A DNA stretch of 64,000 bases, from contig JAHQIY010000012.1 in the NCBI GenBank assembly GCA_019054805.1, positions 2,542,001 through 2,606,000 on the forward strand. Reading direction: 5' to 3'. The position numbers were made by a program, and so were the translations under genes. The number at the start of each line of letters is the position of its first letter. The first letter of the stretch is position 1. This DNA is from Brachionus manjavacas. Lineage: Eukaryota; Rotifera; Eurotatoria; Ploima; Brachionidae. A model generated the notes under the pieces. The model saw only the letters and a program-made list of their open reading frames with translations. It ran no database searches and had not been told where the DNA came from. Of the stretch, positions 56,498-64,000 are shown piece by piece.

Positions 56498-57119
56498 ATC
56501 ATTTACCAAGAAAAAGTCATTCTGCTAAGCAATAGAGAATCGAAAATGATTAATAAGGAAGACGATATCGAGATGGGTCTAAAGTCAGAAGCTGTTTCCA
56601 TATTATATTCTTATATTCTTAATTAACTTGCATGTCAAGTTTGCGTATTTTGGAACTTATTTTCGCGGAACGCTTTTGATTTAGATCAATTTTTTCAAGT
56701 TGAACTAGAAAATTAGAACCGACAAGTCGATCAAATCAATACAAGCGGTCAATAAAATGTCAATTGGTTGTGGACAGAGAATGGTAAGATGTAATTGTAC
56801 ATCTCAATGTATTACAAATCGATGCGGTTGTAAAAAATCGAACCTCTTGTGTAATTCCTAATGTCATAGCTGAAATAAAATTTGCTCTAAACAATTAACT
56901 TTTTATCAATATTTGCGCTTTTTTTCATTTATTACTATATCTTTTTAATTTCAGTTAATTGTGAGAAAAATAAAAAAAACAGGAAAAATTAATAATTTTA
57001 TTTGTTTCGAAATTTACGTGTAGTAACGTAATTATCGATATTTACGTTTTATCTAAAAAAACAATAACATTGATTGAAAAACTTGGATAAAAGAGATAAT
57101 AAGTTGTTACACATACCGA
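56498..57119 (+). pseudogene. Cys-rich tail of a Ginger/KRBA2-type integrase
   Basis: At 56757 the plus frame reads MSIGCGQRMVRCNC, QCITNRCGCKKSNLLCNS, a stop, then CHS. The spacing C-x-C-x3-C-x4-C-x-C-x6-C-x3-C-H is the zinc motif found at the C-terminus of integrase proteins of the KRBA2/Ginger type. Upstream only weak frames remain (about 56560-56620). The rest of 56498-57119 is AT-rich. Confidence 0.55.
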
Positions 57120-57755
57120 AGGCACTATATCAAATAAAAGCAGACTAAATAATAGTAAATATCAAATAATATTTTTTAAATAATTGTTTTCAAATAATAG
57201 TTTTTAAATAATAGTATTTATAAATAATGGCTTTTCTAAATAATAGTGTAACTAAAAAAACTCAAAGAGTACAAGAATTATTCCAACATTTCCACCTAAG
57301 TTTTGGAATGTTTACGCTAGAGTCGAATCAGATTTGCCAAGAACCAATAATGCCCTCGAATCTTGGCATAAAAACTTTGTAAACTCTTGTAAGAAACATC
57401 CTACTGTAAACAAGTTAGGTCATCAATTTAGACTAGAGCAAAATTTTACAGATGTAATTATCGATCAAACAGAGTCAGGTGATACATATCCAAAACAAAG
57501 AAAGCAATTAGAAAAAAATAATCGTATTAAGTTTTTATGTAAAAACTATGATTTAAACAAAATATTAGATTTTATTGATAATATCGTATTTAATATTAGA
57601 TAATTTTTTTTTTATGATTTAATTGACAATTATTTAATATACACTTATTTAAATAAACTATTATTTAAACTAACTATTGTTTGTTTTATCTACTGTTTGG
57701 AAAGACTATTATTTGGAAACTATAATTTAATAACTATTATTTGATAGTTTCCCAT
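57120..57755 (+). mobile_element. MULE deletion derivative with AAATAATAG arrays (element C)
   Basis: Left array 57128-57250 has five to six units of AAATAATAG(T) or close variants; right array 57650-57745 has their complement CTATTATTT four to five times. Outer ends ACTATATCAAATAAAAG (57125) and, inverted, ACTATCAAATAATAG (57735-57749). Between the arrays lies only a C-terminal transposase fragment. At about 635 bp it is a non-autonomous element that has captured or kept part of its parent's coding end. Confidence 0.75.
57256..57603 (+). pseudogene. MULE transposase C-terminal fragment
   Basis: Open from 57256 without an in-frame ATG at its start: NSKSTRIIPTFPPKFWNVY, LPRTNNALESWHKNF, CKKHPTVNKLGHQ, ... 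FLCKNYDLNKILDFIDN, stop 57601-57603. It aligns end to end with element A's tail (NSKSIRVVPRFPIPSWNL, LPRTTNSVEAWHGA, ... LFNLCKSYNRDNLLEYL), so the two are homologous MULE lineages despite unrelated arrays. It carries the conserved RTNN-x2-E-x-WH motif but no catalytic Asp. Confidence 0.8.
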
Positions 57756-58696
57756 AACGAAAATATAAAATTCATTGCATATTTTATCAATACCAGTAGC
57801 TTTATCACAACTGAGGTTAGAAATAGTTGTCTTTAAATCACTTGTATCGAAAATTGTCGAATAGTTATCATTATTTATTTTTATAATTTTTTTTCCTGAA
57901 ACGTTAAATATATCAATCTTTTATTTTTAATTTTCTTCAATTATTTGACTTTTTTTGATTTTATATTTTTATTCTGAATAAGCTTTATATTTTAATAAAC
58001 ATTTTTATCCCAAGTTTATTGATTGTATTTATTTATTATGTATCTTTTAAAATCAAATAAATAATTCACATTTTTTAAATTTTGACCAAAATGAATGGCA
58101 AAGTCAAAACCATTCATTAAATTTAAAGTTTTTTGTCAATATAAAAAGATGATAGAGAAATATCAGAAAGAGAAAGATATGGAAAATAAACTGGAAGAAG
58201 TAGAAATCCTTTAAGCTCCATGGTTTTTGAAGGGTTGGAAATAGGCAAAATAAACAAATCAAATTTTGAATAAGATTTTCTGAAAGTGAACTTAAAAAGC
58301 TGGGGAGGTAAGTGACTTGTTTCATTCGATAAAAAAAAATTTTCCTATCAGCACCATCCTTTTTAATTAATGGAGAATTTTTTTAATTAATTTAAATTTC
58401 ATTTTTTTTTAAAACAACTGAACGATTTTTAATCAAAGCTTAGATAATAATTTTTTGAATTAAATATTTTATTTGACAGTTGACAGATCGTGGTTTTCAC
58501 AGCAATCATAATCAGTTTTTTTAATTAAAATCCTAAAACTGATTATATTTAGGACTAGCTTCAGCTAAGACTACCAATCCACAAAATTTGGAATAAATGC
58601 TTTTGAAATAAATTAAAATAGCTAGTTGCGCACAATCGAATGCCAAAACTGCTTAAAACCAACATGTTTTCTCACTAGAATAAAATTAATACTAAG
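57756..58696. other. AT-rich upstream region of the Ly6-like gene
   Basis: No gene recognised. The minus frame at 58104-58325 is Phe/Leu/Lys-rich and unconvincing. Confidence 0.4.
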
Positions 58697-59557
58697 ATGA
58701 ATTTTTTATTCTTTTTCTTATGTAAATAACATTGGTCTTGGGAAAAAAATGAGAAAGTTAAATTTTTTTCTTTAGCTATTGGTATTGCACAATCAGCCAG
58801 AAATTGTTATAACTGCTCATCATGTTTGCCATCCGACAAAAACATATCTGAATGTGGCTTGAATTCGGATACCTGTCGGGTCTGTTATTTTATTATTTAT
58901 GCATTTTAGTTAATTAAAATTTTTATTCAAAATAAATTGATTTTCAATAATTTTTTATTAAAAAAAATAATATTTTTTTTTAAAGCAAACTTCATTTAAA
59001 GTTAATGGGGTAGAGTATGTGCAACGAGCTTGTGAGTCCTTGGCAATTTGCGAAGAATACAAACTGAATCCAAATTTTGACTTGGCAATTACCGGCAATG
59101 GTGTTGTCACAGATATAGAGACAAGTTGTTGTAGTGACGACCTTTGTAATTCGGAAGAGAACATTAATTCCATTCAAAGTTGTTATTATTGTGCTTATTG
59201 TTCACCGCTAGATCGGACCACAGTTCCATGCGGCTCTAATTCTGACTCATGTCGAGTAATTTGTTATTTGTAAAAAAGAAATTAAGATTTTAACTTCTAT
59301 TTAAGCAAACCTCGTTCACGTCCAACGGAGTAGGATTTGTGCAAAGAAGCTGTGAAACAACAGCTCAATGTGAGCTGTACAAGGCGTTTCCACAGTCTGT
59401 TCTGTCAAAATTGGGGGTTTCTGGCGGAGTAGCTAGCAATATCATTACTTCATGTTGCACCGAAAATTTGTGTAATTCTTCAAATAGATTTTATTTAGAG
59501 AAAATAATTTTTTTATCTTCTATCATTGGAAATTTTATTCTAAAAAAATTTAATTAA
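58697..59557 (+). CDS. Secreted or GPI-anchored Ly6/uPAR protein, two domains
   Basis: Four exons: 58697-58721, 58776-58879, 58986-59255 and 59306-59557; phases agree, giving 216 aa. Exon 1 plus the start of exon 2 makes a signal peptide (MNFLFFFLSIGIAQSA). Domain 1 runs from CYNCSSCLPSD to SCCSDDLCN and domain 2 from CYYCAYCSP to SCCTENLCN, the start and end motifs of three-finger (Ly6/uPAR) folds. Each domain is cut by an intron at the same place (…DTCR|QTSF and …DSCR|QTSF), so domain 2 arose by tandem exon duplication. A hydrophobic C-terminus (IIFLSSIIGNFIL) suits GPI anchoring. Role: extracellular binding; partner unknown. Introns are 50-106 nt. Confidence 0.85.
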
Positions 59558-59734
59558 AAATTTATTCATTTTTGTGTTGTGAATTTTTACCTGTCGTTTT
59601 TGTCAGAATAAAGATTTGTTCAAGAAATTCTATTTTCCACATATTTTGATCATAATTTTTTTCGGCATTGTTCATAAATAAAAGTAAATTAGTAAAAGTC
59701 AGATTTGGTTTTGACCAAGTTTGGTCATTTATTA

Positions 59735-59895
59735 TTTGTTAATTTATTTGTGTTCCGAACTAGAGCTCTTCAGATTAAAATATAAAATAAAAATAAACTA
59801 AAACAAGTTAGAAAAAAAGAAAATTAAAAAGACACAATTGAGACAGTAAAAAAAGAAAAAACATTAAGGCACTAATTCCACAATGGAATCGGGCA
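59735..59895 (-). repeat. SINE-like repeat, inverted copy
   Basis: The minus strand ends TCTGAAGAGCTCTAGTTCGG then AACACAAATAAAT and starts GATTCCATTGTGGAATTAG. Same 5' and 3' blocks as the copies at 12 kb and 56 kb. Confidence 0.65.
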
Positions 59896-60167
59896 TGTAT
59901 CTTGATAAAATTTTAAATGCCAAGAAATATAAACCTCTTTGTTTTCTTTGGAAATTTATTTGAACGGCTTGTTTTTATCTCTATTCGTTGTTGATATTAA
60001 ATATAACAAGGTTTTACCTGTTGCTCCGCTGCCAGAATAATAAAAATAAAAGTAAAATAAATTAGTATTGATCATTTATTTGATTGATTTATTTTATTTA
60101 TTAAAAATTTATTATAAAATTTTTTTTTCATAAGTGTTGATTAAATGATTTAATGAATATTTCTAAA

Positions 60168-60463
60168 CAGTATGTCACAAAAAGTTAGAACCAAACTTTT
60201 TTTTCTATTTAATTGTTTTTTGTTCATTATTTCGTTAACTCGGCTATTTCTCTTTTAGTCTTTGTCTGATTTTTCAAAAAACATGCTATGTTGATCAGTT
60301 AGTTTATTTTTACCCATTTTTTCTATATTTTGTCAGATTTTAGGTAGTCTTACTTTAAAAAAGCTATTATTTGAAAAAAATTCAAAGTTAACGATTTTTT
60401 TAATTGCAAAATAACATTAATTTTATTTTTTTCAACTTGATTCTAAGTTTTTGTGACATACTG
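60168..60463. mobile_element. Tc1/mariner-type MITE
   Basis: Inverted ends CAGTATGTCACAAAAAGTTA (60168) and CAGTATGTCACAAAAACTTA (complement of 60444-60463); right flank TA, left flank AA (mutated TA). 296 bp, non-coding. Confidence 0.75.
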
Positions 60464-60745
60464 TACAAACAACATTTCTTGTAAAAAAAACTTGAATGAA
60501 TGAATATCAATGAATTTGAATGTTTTTTTCTTTTCTTAATTTTTTAAATATCCTAATAATCCAATCTATCAATAACAAATCGCACAACATTAAATGCTCA
60601 TTAAATGAATTTTATTGCGAATAGAACATCTTTTTTTAAGTTTTTTTTTAATTTAGAATTTTAATTAGATTATTAATAATTTGTTTAACAATTTTTATAA
60701 CTTTAATAATCAAAAAATAAATTTATTTTTAAAAACTTCAAATAG

Positions 60746-60827
60746 CGCTACTATTTTAAGTGAAGCTGAGCAAGTGGTCCGAGAATCGGCCTCTGGCATA
60801 GACTTAAATAAATTAAAGGATTTGTAA
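60746..60827 (+). CDS. Possible terminal exon of unknown gene
   Basis: After an acceptor CAAATAG the frame reads ATILSEAEQVVRESASGIDL then NKLKDL and TAA. Locally GC-richer and protein-like, but short; no partner exons identified. Confidence 0.3.
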
Positions 60828-60959
60828 CTCAAATCAATGTAAGGGAAATTAAATTCGCCATAAATAAGAACTCCAGTAAAAGCGAAGAACTATCAAAATA
60901 GAAAAAAAAAATAGAGAAAAATCATCAAAGTTTCAATTTTAATTTCAATTTCATTATTA

Positions 60960-61110
60960 TTTTATTTATTTACTTGTTTTATCTGTGCCGAGCTAAAGCT
61001 CCTTCAGATTGAAAAATAAAAAAATTTAATAAAATGAAATAAAAAAAGGAAAGATATGAGAAAAATTAAAATAAGTTAAAATATAATAAAAAGACAATTA
61101 AAAATTGATA
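60960..61110 (-). repeat. SINE-like repeat, 3' half, inverted
   Basis: The minus strand reads TCTGAAGGAGCTTTAGCTC, GGCACAGATAAAACAAGTAA, ATAAATAAAATAA. The 5' block is missing. Confidence 0.6.
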
Positions 61111-61441
61111 AATTGTAAGAGATAAATTGTAAATCAATAGTTTAAATTTTTAAAATTCTAATAAATTCAAGCTAGATGAATCATTTTAATTTTAATTCAC
61201 CCATAGTAAATCGACTTCTCTAATAAAGACTAAAAGCCGAATATGGAGTCTGATTTGTTGTTGTTGGTTGCTGGTAATCTATTAAAGTCAATGACATTAA
61301 AATCTAAAAAAAAGAAGTAAAGAATTAACGACAAGTTTTGGATTATAATCAAAACAATTTAGATTTATTTACTCGTGACTTTGCTAATTTGCTAATTGAT
61401 TAATTTTTGTCGCTATTTTTTTCTATAAAAAAAATTCTCTA

Positions 61442-62594
61442 ATGGATTTTGATTTCAACATCAAAAAATCGTTTGGCTCAGTAAATTTGAAAATTAAATT
61501 TATAGCGTTATCACGTGATCAAAAAAAAAAACTGAAGGAGGATTCGCTCGAAAGTCCAGGCGAGTTTCAACGTTGGACTTTTAAGAATTCGGTCAAACTG
61601 AATCTAAAAAAGTTGGACAGACCTGTTAGTCATCATACCATCTTCCAACAACTGAGAAGCGTAGTCAACGAAGCAAAATTCAAACAAATTACAGCTGTTT
61701 ATAATTTTTCATCGAACAAAATATGGATTGTTAGATTCCAACAAGCTTTCCAAGTTCAAAGTGTCTTTGAGCGTCCAATATCAGTGAATGGACTCATGTT
61801 CAAACTCGAAGATGCGAACAAATTACCGAATGCGAAAAAGTACTCGATATTCAGATTCAACTTTTGACCTGATGATTTTAACAAGGAATTACTACGAAAC
61901 TATTTCGATGCAATCAAAATCAATGGTATGAAAGTTGAAAAAATCCCAGAAGAAACATATAGAGACAGTTCCTTAAAGAATGGAGTGAAAAGAGTAAAAA
62001 TTTCTTATCCGAAAGATGCAACCCAAAATGTTCAAAATTTAACTGGTCCAACAGTTCTTTATCGACTTAAATGCGTAATATCAATTGCTGGACAAAAACA
62101 AAAATGCTTCTTCTGCCACGACGAGGGTCATAGTATAGCAAAATGTCATGTAAAAAATCAAGCCTGTAGGAATTGCAACCAAAAAGGACATTTAACTGAA
62201 AAGTGTTCATTAGCTGAGAAACTTAAAGCAATTGAACGGACAAAAATTGATTACAGCGATCTTGCTATTCCTGAAGAAGAAGAAGAAGAAAAATGCAAAA
62301 ATGTGTCAAATTTTTTGCCCGATATTCCTAAAACTCAAGTTTTTCAGGAAAATGAGTCAACAAATAATCAACCTCTAATTTACTCAGAATCAAGTTCAAA
62401 AAGCATGCATACTCCAGTTTTACCGCATGAACTTCAAAAAAGTTTGGAACAAATTAACTTATTAAATGTAGAAAAACCATATGCTCAAGCCAAAAAGTCA
62501 ATAAAACCATTTTTCAATAACGTTTAGACAAGCGTACAAACCAAGCGCCAATCAGAATCGGAAACACAAAACGCAGAATCTAAAAAACAATAAA
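61442..62594 (+). pseudogene. ORF1/Gag-like protein with two CCHC zinc knuckles
   Basis: ATG at 61442. The frame is continuous to 62527 apart from one TGA at 61866-61868 (FRFNF-stop-PDDFN), after which homology-bearing sequence goes on. A TAG at 62525 is again followed by in-frame coding-like residues (TSVQTKRQSESETQ). Two zinc knuckles at about 62108-62208: CFFCHDEGHSIAKC and CRNCNQKGHLTEKC (C-x2-C-x4-H-x4-C). The upstream part (TAVYNFSSNKI, VNGLMFKLEDAN) matches the remnant at 4494-4870, which has a sense codon at the TGA position. Such proteins bind RNA and are ORF1 or Gag of retroelements. The acidic Glu-run tail and lack of an adjacent RT leave the element class open. Confidence 0.7.
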
Positions 62595-63349
62595 TAGATC
62601 ATGAAGAAGAAGAAGACCATGGAAATAGTGATAATAATGATCTAGGTAAGTTTTAATTTTTAGTTAAAAAAATTTTTTCCTAAAAAATAAAATGTTTTTA
62701 GTTTCGCGTCAAGTCAAAGTAAGTCCTAATAACCAAAATTCTAAGCTCTATTGTTTTGATTGTAAACTATTAGAAAATTTTTTACTTTTTGACTACTTTT
62801 TTTTAACTTATCTTTAATTTTTGAGGAACAGAATTAATTTTTATTTTTGAGATTATTATTTTAGAGGAAAAAATTAAAATAATCAAAAGTTTTATCCAAC
62901 ATTGAAAATAGAAAAAAAATCATTAGCACGATCGAGTGCGAGATAGTACATCCACAATTCCTGTATGAGCTCAATGCACACTAAATCGCTGGTGTTAAAG
63001 GACAAAATGCGGATTATCGTCGCGGTCAAAATGTTAGATGAGGTCTTTTTCGAACTCGTGCAGTTCCAGGTCTTCAATTTGCTAAAAGTTGAGCGTATTT
63101 TACGATTTTTTTTTTTTTTGTTTTTATTTTGTTTTTTTTTTTTGTACAATCAACATTCAAAAAAGATCATCAATAAAAAAATGTATAATAACAACAATTT
63201 CAGAGCTTTATTTTTTATCCAAAAAAAATTAATTTTTTCCTTAACTCAAATGAATCCGAATGACATCTAATTAATATTAAATTACAAAAAAATTTCTTAA
63301 TTTAACCACACATATCTTGCATCAGTTCATCTTTAAAAATTCATACGGG
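62595..63349. other. Spacer with one coding-like patch
   Basis: 62915-63095 is GC-richer than its flanks. The minus strand gives TIIRILSFNTSDLVCIEL and LWMYYLALDRANDF; another frame gives QIEDLELHEFEKDLI. Neither can be tied to a family, nor can one continuous gene be built. Confidence 0.3.
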
Positions 63350-64000
63350 CTAAAAAATGACTCCAATAGTCCAGCCAAACCCAGTCTGTAGGTCATACTC
63401 GCCACCAGCACCTCTCTCTCCAGGCACATGCTCATCATACTTCTCATAAATCATACCACTTTTCTTTCACCCATGATACACTCTATTAAAAAACTTCCTC
63501 GCCAACTTTAATGCCATACACGGTTCATGCTTCAACATCATCATGATATACGAGAGTTGGTTGGACGCCCACACATTATTAAAGTTCCATTGCTGCGTGG
63601 TCTTTAACAGAGAGACGGGCACGCCGCCCTCATATCTATCAAACAAGTGCCAATGCTTACGGATCACTTCAGCCGCTCTCACACCCAACGGCGGTCTCAT
63701 GTCGAACCAGAGCGGCGTTAGATTCGACGCGTAGAAGCCTTAGACTCTTTATACTGTTGTCGGACAAGCAGCAGTTTTCCTTGGACCATAACAGTTTGTT
63801 GATGGCGTAGCGTCGTTGAGCAGCGAGTCGTTTGAACAACTTGGCCTTGACATCGTCGCCAGCTCGCTTAAAATTAGCTCGTTTTTGTACAAGACGGAGT
63901 TTAAGTCGACGGGTATTAAGTCTGTGGTGTGAATGGTGGCCATGTTCATGGGGTCCTTGAACCAACTTGAACTAAAGTCGTAGCCGGACTCGGCGGCGGC
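63350..64000 (-). pseudogene. Trehalase, 3' part, with two frameshifts and a nonsense codon
   Basis: Three frames together spell the C-terminal half of a GH37 trehalase. 64000-63857: AESGYDFSSSWF, HTTDLIPVDLNSVLYKNE. 63863-63741: DDVKAKLFKRLAAQRRYAIN, KLLWSKENCCLSD. 63739-63350: FYASNLTPLWF, GGVPVSLLKTTQQWNFNNVW, FFNRVYHG, a TGA (63469-63467), then GMIYEKYDEHVPGERGAGGE, LQTGFGWTIGV and TAG. The first motif is the catalytic-region ESG-x-DFSS signature. The second signature (QWD-x-PN) reads QWNFNNVW. The nonsense codon replaces a Trp of the family. Trehalase hydrolyses trehalose to glucose. Composition is far more GC-rich than its flanks. A decayed gene copy is likeliest; sequence errors are the alternative. 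The 5' part lies beyond the window. Confidence 0.8.

Noticed and set aside
62892-63149. 85-codon minus frame starting with a Lys/Asn run
   Set aside because: The start is an A/T homopolymer stretch. Part of the rest looks coding but cannot be joined into a gene, so only noted in the spacer entry.
63669-63965. A single continuous 98-codon frame at the right edge
   Set aside because: Only its middle is trehalase. Its two ends are out of frame with the family, so it is not one protein.

Overview
The window is nuclear DNA from an AT-rich animal with short introns. Spliced genes with GT..AG introns, a nuclear receptor, a pentameric ligand-gated channel, a NOX5-type oxidase, a Ly6/uPAR protein and a eukaryotic tRNA-Ser show that it is metazoan. 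The very AT-rich composition, 32-60 nt introns beside multi-kilobase transposon-filled ones, and the mix of MULE, CR1-like LINE and gypsy elements would suit a small invertebrate such as a monogonont rotifer. The taxon is inference only.

Host genes. Plus strand: an AprA/PqaA-type secreted protein (7594-13253, five exons) and a two-domain Ly6/uPAR protein with signal peptide (58697-59557, four exons). Minus strand: eIF1 (17742-18113, intronless), NOX5 (23081-27029, four exons), a Cys-less ligand-gated channel (31135-37912, three exons), an NR1-like nuclear receptor (45109-46417, four exons), tRNA-Ser(GCT) (47560-47640) and a broken trehalase running off the right edge (63350-64000). Weaker coding exons lie at 1-180, 16346-16543, 18985-19315, 44463-44573, 47356-47411 and 60746-60827. 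A decayed eIF1 copy sits 2 kb from the intact gene. No pathway links these genes; they are ordinary scattered animal loci.

Mobile DNA fills most of the rest. (i) Three deletion derivatives of Mutator-like (MULE) transposons (1784-3162, 48668-50947, 57120-57755), each with its own inverted repeats. In two of them the inverted repeats are arrays of a short motif, and a fourth element (6026-7220) has the same plan. (ii) CR1/Jockey-like LINE fragments with 3-bp microsatellite tails, including one with a clean 5' inversion and a 15-bp target duplication (29788-30900). (iii) A full-length but dead Ty3/gypsy LTR element (51044-55035). (iv) At least eight MITE or foldback elements, two retaining recognisable target duplications and one carrying both ends of a pogo/Tigger transposase. 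(v) A dispersed SINE-like repeat with (AAAT)n tail. (vi) Two remnants of an ORF1/Gag-like CCHC protein and one Cys-rich tail of a Ginger/KRBA2-type integrase.

The most unusual structure is the recurring transposon layout: a MULE C-terminal coding fragment boxed by inverted arrays of a short element-specific motif. No CRISPR array, operon, riboswitch or bacterial feature is present.
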